NCBI GenBank assembly: GCA_050692195.1
Contig: JBOGVA010000031.1
Span: 1-37,772 of the forward strand
Direction: 5' to 3'
DNA: 37,772 bases
Origin: JBOGVA01 sp050692195
Lineage (GTDB): Bacteria > Actinomycetota > UBA4738
Shown: piece by piece, positions 29,960 through 37,772 of the stretch
Numbering within the stretch: position 1 is the first letter of the stretch
Layout: every line of letters starts with the position of its first letter
Program-made: the position numbers and the translations under genes
The notes under the pieces: model-generated
Told to the model about the DNA's origin: nothing
Databases searched by the model: none
The model's input: the letters and a program-made list of their open reading frames with translations, nothing else

Positions 29960-30855
29960 GTCGATCGCTCCCGCTCCAACAGGTGCGACCAGCCGAGCCG
30001 GAGCAGCTCCCGCCTGGCCTCCTCGCCCGCCCGGGCCTGGATCAGCAGGCGTGACCTCAGCTTGGAACCGTGTCCCCGGAGGAAGCGGCGGCGAACGGGG
30101 AGCCCGCACCCGCACTCACACAGCCGTGCCGCGGTCGCTGCGTGAGCCGCCCCATGAGGTGCGGGACACCGCCGATAGCGCTCGTCGATCCGGGCAACCG
30201 GTAGCACGATGACCCCCTCTCGCGCGTCCCCCACGTAGCACCCCTCGCCGCGCAGGAAGCGATCGCCCGTCAGGGCGGCGCAGGCCGCATCCAGCGTGTC
30301 GAGCCCAGCGTCCTCGGGCAGGCCTCGCATCCGTGTCTCGGCCAGGACGGCCCGGCGCCACGCCAACCGCCATCGACGGCCCGGGGACAGGCATCCCGCC
30401 AGCGTCACGTAGGAGGCGTACGGGAACACCTCGAACGCGGTCCGCTCCTTCCTGCCCCGGCCCAGGTAGGGGGGGTAGCCGGCCTTGCGCGCCGCGTCGA
30501 AGGTCTCGAACCCGGCGGTCATCCAGGAGAACAAGCGGGCCTCGTCGAAATGCGTCTGGTGCGAGCCGATCCCCCGGCGGGAGAGCTCGTACTCGGCCAC
30601 GCGGCGTGCCGTGTGCTTTCCGGCGGCAGGCGGTACCGGCAGGCGGGCTCGTTCGGAGTCGTCTCGCAGAAGGCCCAGGCCTACCGACGGCGGCGCGTCG
30701 ACCGCCACGGCGTCCGGGCGATGCTCCCGGAGCAAGCGGCCGAGCGACCGGCGTCCGAGCCTCGTCCAGGTCTCCTTGACCACCGAGTCCTCGAGGAGGA
30801 CTGCGTCGAGGCCTCTTCCCAAGGAAACGTCGACGCCCAGGACCCGGGCGGTCAC
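29956..30855 (-). CDS. DUF429 family protein with C-terminal cysteine-rich (CECGCG) motif
   Basis: This 299-residue protein has the DUF429 pattern, an RNase H-like fold: GVDVSLGRGLDAV (D9), AVDAPPS (D53), TAFEVFPYASY (E142) and LDTLDAACAAL (D187/D190 region), the acidic residues expected for two-metal chemistry. Residues 246-261 add CECGCGLPVRRRFLRGH, a small motif seen in other proteins as a probable zinc-binding element with the form CxCGCG...F..GH. Function is not established; a nuclease-like role is inferred. It lies between CBS and MetB with a four-base gap upstream and a four-base overlap downstream. GTG 30855 is the likely start. Confidence 0.75.
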   Translation of the reverse strand: MTARVLGVDVSLGRGLDAVLLEDSVVKETWTRLGRRSLGRLLREHRPDAVAVDAPPSVGLGLLRDDSERARLPVPPAAGKHTARRVAEYELSRRGIGSHQTHFDEARLFSWMTAGFETFDAARKAGYPPYLGRGRKERTAFEVFPYASYVTLAGCLSPGRRWRLAWRRAVLAETRMRGLPEDAGLDTLDAACAALTGDRFLRGEGCYVGDAREGVIVLPVARIDERYRRCPAPHGAAHAATAARLCECGCGLPVRRRFLRGHGSKLRSRLLIQARAGEEARRELLRLGWSHLLERERST

Positions 30856-30859
30856 TCCT

Positions 30860-32236
30860 CTATGCCTTCGTCCGCTCGCGGTGTGCCAGGAACTCGAGTA
30901 GGTCCGAGCGAGTCAGGATGCCGAGGGCCTCGCTCTTCTTCGCGACGAGAACGGCCGGCGATTGTTGAAGCTCCGCGAAGGCAACTTCGAGGGGTTGGTC
31001 GAACTCGACCATGGGGAACGGAGGCCCCATCACCTGCGCCACGTCGGCCTGTAGAGAGTCGGGGTCACGAAAGATGCGGTCGAGGAGCGTCCGCTCGCGG
31101 ATGGAACCCACGAAGGCGGTGACCTCGTTGGAGTCTTCTCGGACCACGGGGGCCTGCGAGATTCCGTACTTCTGAAGCCTGTCCACCGCCTGCCGGACTT
31201 TGTCGTGCGCCCAGATGCTCACCAACATCGGGACGTCTCCCCGCTTCGCGCCGACGACCTCTTCGACACGGATCACCTCGGGCCGTTCCAGGAACCCGTA
31301 CTGGAGCAGCCACGAGTCCGAGTACAGCTTCGACAGGTAGTTCCGGCCGGTGTCCGGGAAGATCACCACGATGAGCGTGTCCTCGGGGAGCTCGCGGGCC
31401 ACTTCGAGCGCCGCAAACAGGGCCGTGCCCGACGAGCCGCCGACCAGGATTCCCTCCTGGCGGGTGATGGCCCGAGCGGTCAGGAACGAGTCGCGGTCGG
31501 TGACTCGCACATATCGGTCCACCACCGAGGGGTCGAACGTCCTTGGCCAGAAGTCCTCTCCGATCCCCTCGACCAGGTAGGGGCGGGGGGAGTCTCCGGA
31601 GAACACGGATCCTTCCGGATCGGCGCCGATGACCCGGAGCGCGGGCTTCCGCTCCTTGAGGTACCGAGCGGCGCCGGTGATCGTGCCTCCGGTACCGACC
31701 CCCGCCACCAGCACGTCGATCTTTCCTTCGGTCTGATCCCAGATCTCGGGGCCCGTCGTCTCGTAGTGAGCGGCGGGGTTTTCCTGATTGAAGTACTGGT
31801 TGGGCTGGAAGGCGCCCGGGATCTCCTCCGTCAGGCGGTCGGCTACGCGGTAGTACGACTCAGGGGATTCGGGCGGAACAGCAGTGGGAGTGATCACCAC
31901 CTCGGCACCGTACGCGCGTAGCAGCGCGACCTTCTCCTGGCTCATCTTGTCCGGCATCACGAAGATGCACTTGTAGCCCCTGATGGCGGCGGCGATGGCA
32001 AGCCCGTGCCCCGTGTTGCCCGAGGTCGGCTCGACGATCGTCCCGCCGGGCCTCAATCGCCCTGCCCGCTCGGCCGCCTCGATCATCCTGAGCCCGATGC
32101 GGTCCTTCACGCTGCCGCCCGGGTTGAGTATCTCGAGCTTGGCCAGGATCGTCGGTTGCACACCGCGGGTGACGCGTCGTAGCCGGACCAGAGGAGTATT
32201 CCCAACCGCATCCAAGAACGTGTCCATCACCCGCAT
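30860..32236 (-). CDS. cbs: Cystathionine beta-synthase with C-terminal CBS domain pair
   Basis: This 458-residue protein has the fold-type II PLP domain with NTPLVRL, NPGGSVKDRIG (Schiff-base K44), VEPTSGNTGHGLA, VGTGGTITGAARYLKE and EGILVGGSSGTAL. FPDTGRNYLSKLYSDSWL is the hallmark of cystathionine beta-synthase rather than plain cysteine synthase. Two CBS domains follow at about 335-455 (VRQAVDRLQKYGISQAPVV and QQSPAVLVAKKSEALGILTRSDLLEFL), a likely adenosyl-ligand regulatory site. It condenses serine with homocysteine. It heads an operon with DUF429 and metB. ATG 32236 is used; ATG 32227 is also in frame. Confidence 0.93.
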   Translation of the reverse strand: MRVMDTFLDAVGNTPLVRLRRVTRGVQPTILAKLEILNPGGSVKDRIGLRMIEAAERAGRLRPGGTIVEPTSGNTGHGLAIAAAIRGYKCIFVMPDKMSQEKVALLRAYGAEVVITPTAVPPESPESYYRVADRLTEEIPGAFQPNQYFNQENPAAHYETTGPEIWDQTEGKIDVLVAGVGTGGTITGAARYLKERKPALRVIGADPEGSVFSGDSPRPYLVEGIGEDFWPRTFDPSVVDRYVRVTDRDSFLTARAITRQEGILVGGSSGTALFAALEVARELPEDTLIVVIFPDTGRNYLSKLYSDSWLLQYGFLERPEVIRVEEVVGAKRGDVPMLVSIWAHDKVRQAVDRLQKYGISQAPVVREDSNEVTAFVGSIRERTLLDRIFRDPDSLQADVAQVMGPPFPMVEFDQPLEVAFAELQQSPAVLVAKKSEALGILTRSDLLEFLAHRERTKA

Positions 32237-32296
32237 GCGTTGGAGTGCATCCTCTCTCTGACGGCGGCCCGGATGACGCCGATTGTAACGGGCCGT

Positions 32297-33544
32297 TCAG
32301 CCGACGGCCGGGCCCGAACCGTTCTGCATGGAACGAACGATTCGTTCCCCACGAGCCATGTCGTCGGCCGCAAGTGGAGCCGGCCGGGCAAGGTAGAACC
32401 CCTGGCCGTAGGAGGCTCCGAGGGTCTGGAGGACGTCGAACTCGGCCTGGTTCTCGATCCCCTCGGCGATGATCGCCGCTCCGGTATCGGAGGCGAAAGA
32501 GATCAGCGCGGTGGCGAGAGCGCGGCGGATGGGATCGGAGTCGATCCGGTGGGTGAGCGTGATGTCCAGCTTGATGAAGTCCGGAGCCAGCCGAACGATG
32601 TGCTGAAGGCTGGCGAAGCCGGCTCCGGCGTCGTCGATGGCCAAGCGGGCTCCGCAGTCTCGGAGCGCGCGGAGAGCCGCCGTGAGCTCGTCGTAGTCGT
32701 CCACCCTGGCGTGCTCGGTCACCTCCAGCACCAGGCGGTCTCCGGGAACGGCGCACACCGACTCCAGGAATTCGCCGGAGGCGGCCGTGGCGGGGGAGAC
32801 GTTGACCGACAGGAAGGCGTGGCAGGCGATGCGATCGATCTCAGCGAAGGCCAGCCGCACCGCCGCCATCTCCAGATCCCTGAGCAACCCGACGCTTCGC
32901 GCCTCGTCCAGCCACACCTCGGGGGGCCGCTGAGGCTCCGCCTCGAATCGCGCCAGGGCCTCCATCCCGGCGACCAGTCCGGTCCGGAGCTCGAAGATCG
33001 GCTGGAACACCATCCTGAGGCCCCGGCCCTGCAGGGCGAGTCGGATCTGCTCCTTCTGGACGTCTCGCCACCTCGCCAGACGGTCCTGCTCGTCGAGCTG
33101 GGTGGTCAGCTCCTTGATCACCTCGCCCGTCACCGCTGCGGAAAGCGTGCCCTGCCCCCGTGCGGACCGCCGGATCGAGTCGGCCAGATCCGGACCGGCG
33201 CCTTTCACCAGGTAACCGACCGCCCCCGCCCGCAGCATCTCGAGGACGCTGGTCCGATCGTCATATCCGGACAGGGCCACCACTCGGGTCTGGGGAGCAC
33301 ACACGCTTATCCCCCGGGCCGCTACCGCCCCGCCGCCGCCCGGCATCTTCACGTCCAGGAGCGCGACGTCGGGATGGCTGGCGCTGGCGAGCTCGATGGC
33401 CTGGGTGGCGTCCTTCGCCACTCCGACGAGCTCTAGGGTGCTGTCCTGCTGGATGAGCTCGGCCAGAGCCGCCCTGACGAGGGGTTCGTCCTCTGCGATC
33501 AGGACGCGCACGCGACTCAACCCCCTCGCCTCGGTCGGGCTCAT
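32297..33544 (-). CDS. Response regulator with EAL (cyclic-di-GMP phosphodiesterase) output
   Basis: This 415-residue protein has a receiver domain (about 11-125) with the acidic pair E18/D19, phosphoacceptor D64 in VALLDVKMPG and conserved K114 in YLVKGA. A linker helix and an EAL domain (about 175-400) follow. The EAL part keeps MEALARFEAE (195-197), SVNVSP, LEVTEH, AIDDAGAGFASL, IKLDITL, AEGIENQAEF and GQGFYLARP, so the metal ligands for cyclic-di-GMP hydrolysis appear intact; the usual DDFGTG is DDAGAG. It would lower cyclic-di-GMP on phosphorylation. The partner kinase is unknown, though a histidine kinase lies about 2.4 kb away. GTG 33511 is an alternative start with a GAGGGGG upstream. 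Confidence 0.9.
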   Translation of the reverse strand: MSPTEARGLSRVRVLIAEDEPLVRAALAELIQQDSTLELVGVAKDATQAIELASASHPDVALLDVKMPGGGGAVAARGISVCAPQTRVVALSGYDDRTSVLEMLRAGAVGYLVKGAGPDLADSIRRSARGQGTLSAAVTGEVIKELTTQLDEQDRLARWRDVQKEQIRLALQGRGLRMVFQPIFELRTGLVAGMEALARFEAEPQRPPEVWLDEARSVGLLRDLEMAAVRLAFAEIDRIACHAFLSVNVSPATAASGEFLESVCAVPGDRLVLEVTEHARVDDYDELTAALRALRDCGARLAIDDAGAGFASLQHIVRLAPDFIKLDITLTHRIDSDPIRRALATALISFASDTGAAIIAEGIENQAEFDVLQTLGASYGQGFYLARPAPLAADDMARGERIVRSMQNGSGPAVG

Positions 33545-33664
33545 CGGACCGCGTGTCCTCCCCCATCTGGAACTGCTGGACCTGCAAGCGCGGAGAAGGC
33601 TAGCGCGCGATTCCGAGGAGAATCGATAGGGAAATCGGGGGACGGTCGCTCGCCCGAGCGTGGG

Positions 33665-35740
33665 TCAGGGGCCCCAGAGGTCCGTCAGGAACGTGTCCAC
33701 CTCTGCGACGTGGCCCACGGCCGTGGCCGCGGGACGGAGATCATCGTCGAAGCCCACCGTTCGTGCGTGGAACAATCCCTGGATCGACTCCGGGATGAAC
33801 CGCGTGAGCTGCGCGTAGGTGTGTGGCTCCTCCAGGCCGCGGCGACGGCGGTAGTAGCGAAGCGGGAAGTACACGTACAGCGCGTCCCTGGCTCGGGTGA
33901 GCGCTACGTAGAGCAGGCGTCGCTCTTCCTCCACGTCCTCCTCCCTTCCGGTGGCCATGTCGGAGGGCATCATGCCGTCAGCCGCGTGGATCACGTGGAC
34001 GACGTCCCATTCCAGGCCCTTGGCCGAATGGATCGTCGAGAGGATCACGTAGTCCTCGTCAAGGGCGGGAGGTCCGGCCAGGTCGGCCGTCGACGTCGGT
34101 GGATCCAGGGTGAGGTCGACGATGAACTGGCCCCGGGAGGCATACGTGCTCGCCATCTGCTCGAGCTGCCCGAGGTCCCGGAGCCTGCTCTCGGCAGCGC
34201 GGTAGCGCCGCCGCAGCACCGGATCCAGGAACCGGCGGAGCCGTTCGATCTGTGACCCGGGGGAGAGGTCTTCCATCGCGCACTCGGCAAGGGCTGCGGC
34301 CAGATCCGCGGCTTCCTTCCGCGCGGTGGCGGGGACGGTGGGGACGCACTCCAGGAACGCCGTGAGCGGTGACGACCCACCCTCCGGGCCCCTGACGTGG
34401 AGTTCGCCGATGAGCCGCCGCGCCCCGGCCGGACCGACCCCGTCGAGCGCCTGGAGGATGCGGAACCAGCTCATCTCGTCGGAGGGGTTCTCCAGGATCC
34501 GGAGGAGGGCGAGCATGTCCTTCACGTGCCCAGATTCCAGGAACCTCAGCCCTCCGTACTTCACGAAAGGGATGTTGCGGCGGGTCAGCTCCACCTCGAG
34601 AAGGTCGCTGTGATGGGCGGCGCGGAACAGCACCGCCTGTTCCCTGAGAGCTACCCCTTGCTCCCGATGCTCCAACAGATTGGAGCAGACGGCCTCGGAC
34701 TGCTCCGCCTCGTCCAGGCACGTGACCAGGACGGGCTTTCGTTCGCTCGTCCTCTCCGTCCATAGAGTCTTCTCGTGCCGTTTCGCCGCCAGGGCGATCA
34801 CCGCGTTGGAGACATCCAGGATGGGCTGGGTCGATCGATAGTTCCGGTCGAGCGTGACGATACGGGTGCCGGGGAAGTCCCGAGGGAACTCCAGGATGTT
34901 GCGGTTCGTCGCCGAGCGGAAGGAATAGATGGCCTGGGCGTCGTCACCCACGGCTGTGATGCTGCCGGAGCCCCTCCACATGCGTCGAAGGATCTCCGCC
35001 TGGAGCGCGTTCGTGTCCTGATATTCGTCCACCAGGATGTGGTCGAACAGGCTTGCCACGCGTTCCCCGGTCCTGGGTGCGCCGGCCAGGGCGTGCCAGT
35101 AGAGGAGGAGATCGTCGTAGTCCAGCACGTTTCGATCGCGCTTCCGCCCCGTGTAGGTGCGAAAGATGGCTCCGATCCCCTCGATCTCCTCCGCGCACCA
35201 GGGAAAGTCCCTTTCGAGGACCTCGGGCAGCTTCGTCCGCGCGTTCACGGCGCGGGAATAGATAGCCGCCAGTGTGGCCTTGGCGGGGAAGCGACGTGGC
35301 CCTGTCCCCAGGCCCAGCTCTCCTCGGATCAGGTCCATCATGTCCGCAGCATCGGCCTGGTCCATCACGGTGAAGTCGGGTCGCAGGCCGAGCGGCCGGC
35401 CGAGAAGCCGGAGCAGGCGGTTGGCCACCGCGTGGAAGGTGCCTCCCCACACCTTGCCGGCGGCGTCTTGTCCCACGAGGTGCCCGGCTCTGGCCAGCAT
35501 CATCCGGGCAGCCCGCCGGGTGAAGGTGAGGAGCAGGATCCGCTGGGGAGGACTTCCCTGATCCAGCAGACGGGCCACCCGGCAGGCCAGGGTGAGCGTC
35601 TTTCCGCTGCCGGCTCCGGCCACGATCAGCAGTGGCCCCGGGCCGTGCGTGGCCGCCTCCTGCTGTCGCGGGTTGAGTCCCTCCAACCCTGGCCGCCCGG
35701 TGTCGCTCGGCGAAGGGGAGAGGCAGTCGCGGCCGAACAC
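33665..35740 (-). CDS. UvrD/PcrA-type ATP-dependent DNA helicase, SOS-box controlled
   Basis: This 691-residue superfamily 1A helicase has the Q motif NPRQQEA, Walker A AGAGSGKT (41-48), motif Ia TFTRRAARMM, motif II VDEYQDTN, motif III VGDDAQAIYSFRSA, motif IV DRNYRST, motif V TIHSAKGLEWDVV and motif VI LLYVALTRARDALYV. It unwinds DNA 3' to 5' in repair and is close in size to UvrD/PcrA, but lacks a long C-terminal tail. The GTG start at 35740 follows a TATACT -10 by seven bases, so the mRNA is probably leaderless. A SOS box covers both elements. Confidence 0.92.
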   Translation of the reverse strand: MFGRDCLSPSPSDTGRPGLEGLNPRQQEAATHGPGPLLIVAGAGSGKTLTLACRVARLLDQGSPPQRILLLTFTRRAARMMLARAGHLVGQDAAGKVWGGTFHAVANRLLRLLGRPLGLRPDFTVMDQADAADMMDLIRGELGLGTGPRRFPAKATLAAIYSRAVNARTKLPEVLERDFPWCAEEIEGIGAIFRTYTGRKRDRNVLDYDDLLLYWHALAGAPRTGERVASLFDHILVDEYQDTNALQAEILRRMWRGSGSITAVGDDAQAIYSFRSATNRNILEFPRDFPGTRIVTLDRNYRSTQPILDVSNAVIALAAKRHEKTLWTERTSERKPVLVTCLDEAEQSEAVCSNLLEHREQGVALREQAVLFRAAHHSDLLEVELTRRNIPFVKYGGLRFLESGHVKDMLALLRILENPSDEMSWFRILQALDGVGPAGARRLIGELHVRGPEGGSSPLTAFLECVPTVPATARKEAADLAAALAECAMEDLSPGSQIERLRRFLDPVLRRRYRAAESRLRDLGQLEQMASTYASRGQFIVDLTLDPPTSTADLAGPPALDEDYVILSTIHSAKGLEWDVVHVIHAADGMMPSDMATGREEDVEEERRLLYVALTRARDALYVYFPLRYYRRRRGLEEPHTYAQLTRFIPESIQGLFHARTVGFDDDLRPAATAVGHVAEVDTFLTDLWGP

Positions 35741-35748
35741 GTGTTCGA
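35733..35748 (-). promoter_or_regulatory. LexA-binding SOS box over the helicase start
   Basis: On the minus strand TCGAAC-ACGT-GTTCGG matches the Gram-positive/actinobacterial SOS box TCGAAC-N4-GTTCGA at 11 of 12 defined positions. It overlaps the last base of the -10 element and the GTG start codon, the expected place for repression by LexA. The inner 14 bases are a perfect palindrome. Confidence 0.75.
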
Positions 35749-35753
35749 GTATA
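35748..35753 (-). promoter_or_regulatory. Predicted -10 element of the helicase gene (leaderless)
   Basis: TATACT on the minus strand lies seven bases before GTG 35740, so transcription would start at or within a base or two of the start codon. No ribosome-binding site and no clear -35 are seen. Confidence 0.55.
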
Positions 35754-35907
35754 CGGTGTGCCTCAGGCCGTTGGGGCGTAGTAGCACCACCGGCAGGGCC
35801 TGGGTGGCCTCGGGGCGGACTTCGGAGGGCACCCTTTCATCCTCTTCTCCGATGTGCGCACAATCGCCACCGGACAGACGAGGGGCCCGCATGGAAGTGA
35901 TCGGCCG

Positions 35908-37772
35908 ATGAGGACGAGAACGGCAGCCCGCATGGCGTGGGTGGTGCTCGGCGTGTTCTGCGGTCTGGCCGCCGGGGGGATGCTCCTTGTCTCCCTGAAC
36001 CGATCGGTTGCGGACATCGCAGAGAACGCGGTGTTCGCGGCCATCTTCACAGCGATGGCCCTGGTCGGTGCCCTGATTGCCTCGCGCCGCCCGGAGAACC
36101 CCATTGGCTGGATCCTGCTGGCGGGTTCAGCCGGCGTCGGCGTCGCCTTCTTCGCTCAGGAGTACGCGTTCTACGCGCTGGTCACCAACCCTCGTTCGGC
36201 GCCCGGAGGGGAGTGGGCCGCCTGGGTCTCGGGCTTCGCCTGGGTGGTCGCGGTCATCCCGATGATCGTCTTCCTCCTCCTGCTCTTCCCCGACGGCAGG
36301 CTTCCGTCGCCTCGGTGGAGGCCGGTCGCCTGGGTCTCCGCGGCCATCATTGCTATGAGTTTCCTCCTCGTCGCCTTCTCTCCCGAGCTCGATTTCGACG
36401 TGCCGATCGAGAGCCCCGTTGGTATCGAGACGCTGCGCGGGGTCGCGGACGTCGCGTTCGCTGTACTCCTGCCGATCCTGGTGGCCACGATCGTGGCCTC
36501 GGCGCTCTCGCTGGTGATCCGGTTCCGTCGTGCTCACGGAGAGGAGCGGGAGCAGATCAAGTGGCTCGTCTTCGCCGCCATCCTCCTTGCGGCCTGGCTC
36601 GCGATCGGCATCGTGCTGGATTTCCTACAAGTGGAGTATTCGGACTCGGTCGTCGGAACGCTCGCCGACATGGTGGTCTTCGCGGCGCTTCCCGTGGCGG
36701 CGGGGATCGCGATCCTCAAGTACCGCCTCTACGACATCGACATCGTCATCCGCAAGGCGGTCGTATTCGGGGCCCTGGCCGCATTCATGACGATCGTGTA
36801 CGTGGCGATCGTTGTGGGGATCGGCGCGCTCATTGCGGGAGAGTCCAATGCGCTGCTGACGATCATCGCCGCGGCCGTGATCGCCCTGGCCTTCCAACCG
36901 GCTCGAGAACGGGCGCGGCACCTTGCCAACCGGCTGGTCTATGGAAAGAGGGCCACGCCGTACGAGGTGCTGTCCGAGTTCTCCGGCCGGATGGCCGGGA
37001 CCTTCGCGACGGAAGATCTCCTGCCCCGGATCGCCCGGATCATCGGGGAGGGAACGGGGGCGGTCAGGGCGGACGTCTGGCTCAAGGTGGGTCCGGAGAT
37101 CCGCTCTGTCGGCTCGTGGCCCCCGGACGCGCCTCTCCTCGATGCGATCGCCGAGGCGGATGGCGACCTTCCGTCGATCCCGGGCACGGATGAGGTCTTT
37201 CCCGTACGGCACCAGGGAGAGCTCCTGGGCGCCCTGACGCTCTCCAAGCCGCGCGGGGAGCCGATCACGCCCGCCGAGGAGAAGTTGCTGGCCGACCTGG
37301 CGTCTCAGGCGGGGCTCGTGCTGCGAAACGTCCGCCTCACGGCGGAGCTTCGCGCGAACGTGGCGGAGCTGCGGGCCTCGCGCCAACGGATCGTCACCGC
37401 GCAGGACCAGGAGCGCAGACGGCTGGAACGGAACATCCACGACGGAGCCCAGCAGCACCTCGTGGCGCTATCCATGAAGCTGGGGCTGGCCAGGACGCTC
37501 GTCCCACGAGATCCCGATCGAGCCCACGCCATCCTTGTGGAGCTCCAGGCGGAGGCCCAGGATGCCATGGAGAACCTGAGGGATCTGGCGCGAGGAATCT
37601 ATCCGCCGCTGCTGGCCGAGAAGGGGCTGGTCACGGCCCTTGAGGCCCAGGCTCGCAAGGCCGCGCTGCCGGTGGAGATCGAAGGGGACGGCATCGGTCG
37701 ATACCCTCAGGAGGTGGAGGCGGCGGTGTACTTCTGCGCCCTCGAAGCTCTTCAGAACGCTGCGAAGTACTC
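35908..37772 (+). CDS. Membrane sensor histidine kinase (HisKA_3/NarX-LiaS type), 3' end beyond the window
   Basis: The frame is open from ATG 35908 to the window end (about 621 codons). The first 340 residues contain many hydrophobic helices, such as VVLGVFCGLAAGGMLLVS, VVAVIPMIVFLLLLFPDGR and LLTIIAAAVIALAFQPARE, with NPIGWILLAGS and KYRLYDIDIVIRKAVVFG, both typical of a common actinobacterial kinase class. A GAF-like domain follows (about 360-475). The dimerisation helix DQERRRLERNIHDGAQQHL contains the phosphoacceptor H511. The N-box begins at the very end (ALEALQNAAKY). Kinases of this type pair with NarL/LuxR regulators; its partner is probably outside. It is divergent from the helicase. 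Confidence 0.88.
   Translation, partial: MRTRTAARMAWVVLGVFCGLAAGGMLLVSLNRSVADIAENAVFAAIFTAMALVGALIASRRPENPIGWILLAGSAGVGVAFFAQEYAFYALVTNPRSAPGGEWAAWVSGFAWVVAVIPMIVFLLLLFPDGRLPSPRWRPVAWVSAAIIAMSFLLVAFSPELDFDVPIESPVGIETLRGVADVAFAVLLPILVATIVASALSLVIRFRRAHGEEREQIKWLVFAAILLAAWLAIGIVLDFLQVEYSDSVVGTLADMVVFAALPVAAGIAILKYRLYDIDIVIRKAVVFGALAAFMTIVYVAIVVGIGALIAGESNALLTIIAAAVIALAFQPARERARHLANRLVYGKRATPYEVLSEFSGRMAGTFATEDLLPRIARIIGEGTGAVRADVWLKVGPEIRSVGSWPPDAPLLDAIAEADGDLPSIPGTDEVFPVRHQGELLGALTLSKPRGEPITPAEEKLLADLASQAGLVLRNVRLTAELRANVAELRASRQRIVTAQDQERRRLERNIHDGAQQHLVALSMKLGLARTLVPRDPDRAHAILVELQAEAQDAMENLRDLARGIYPPLLAEKGLVTALEAQARKAALPVEIEGDGIGRYPQEVEAAVYFCALEALQNAAKY

Noticed and set aside
33608..33625. 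CGATTC-CGAGGA-GAATCG inverted repeat between the helicase and REC-EAL genes
   Set aside because: It is short, lacks a T-tract on either strand and has no counterpart elsewhere.
35937..37193. Complete plus-strand frame of 418 codons starting at 35937
   Set aside because: The translation is Arg/Gly-rich noise. The histidine kinase frame from 35908, which has no stop before the window end, carries all the real motifs.
1..37772. tRNA, rRNA, CRISPR, transposase, integrase or phage genes
   Set aside because: None of the characteristic sequences was recognised on either strand. This was judged by reading only; a tRNA or covariance-model scan would be decisive.

Overview
The window is GC-rich DNA with many GTG starts, ATGA/GTGA gene overlaps and several apparently leaderless genes. 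It encodes an F420-type luciferase-like oxidoreductase and an FrhB-family protein, a DivIVA-domain protein, an ECF41 sigma factor and a 7Fe ferredoxin, and it carries a SOS box of the TCGAAC-N4-GTTCGA type. Together these point to a high-GC actinobacterium (Actinomycetota), probably an uncultured or deep-branching one. The genus cannot be read from the sequence. No rRNA, tRNA, CRISPR array, insertion sequence or integrase was recognised, so this looks like ordinary chromosome.

Layout. 0-2 kb: the end of a membrane-linked molybdopterin oxidoreductase, a His-rich membrane protein and a cysteine-less HesB/IscA-like protein. 2-3.5 kb: an alpha/beta hydrolase and two decayed DinB-fold genes. 3.5-20.4 kb: a nitrogen-catabolism island with gabT-phhB, a PucR regulator, gamma-aminobutyraldehyde dehydrogenase, a second aldehyde dehydrogenase, a lysine-6-dehydrogenase-like enzyme, potA-potD-potB-potC, a HemL-like aminotransferase and an agmatinase-type ureohydrolase. 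Embedded in it are an ECF41 sigma factor with a small divergent membrane gene and a DivIVA-like gene. 20.4-27 kb: DUF72, small membrane and hydrolase genes, an F420/ferredoxin redox group, FeS assembly, Nudix and a 54-residue DUF4177-like gene. 27-30.9 kb: a secreted seven-bladed FG-GAP propeller, then MetB and a DUF429 protein. 30.9-37.8 kb: cystathionine beta-synthase, a REC-EAL protein, a UvrD-type helicase and the start of a membrane sensor histidine kinase.

How the genes work together. PotABCD would import putrescine, spermidine or a related amine, and the ureohydrolase would release putrescine (or a similar amine) from a guanidino compound. An aminotransferase, PatD, GabT and the second aldehyde dehydrogenase could carry putrescine through 4-aminobutyraldehyde, GABA and succinate semialdehyde to succinate. 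A parallel lysine/5-aminovalerate reading is possible because of the lysine-6-dehydrogenase-like enzyme. CBS and MetB form a transsulfuration pair around a DUF429 protein.

The most interesting results are regulatory. (1) Two back-to-back promoters match the ECF41 signature TGTCACA-N16-CGTC with exact spacing, one reading into the sigma gene and one into a small two-helix membrane protein. (2) A TTGTACG-N3-CGTACAA inverted repeat lies at the start of the PucR gene, with related sites upstream of gabT, patD, the lysine-6-dehydrogenase-like gene/potA and the HemL-like aminotransferase, suggesting a local PucR regulon. (3) A near-perfect SOS box overlaps both the -10 element and the GTG start of the UvrD-type helicase. 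These come from reading by eye; no searches were run.
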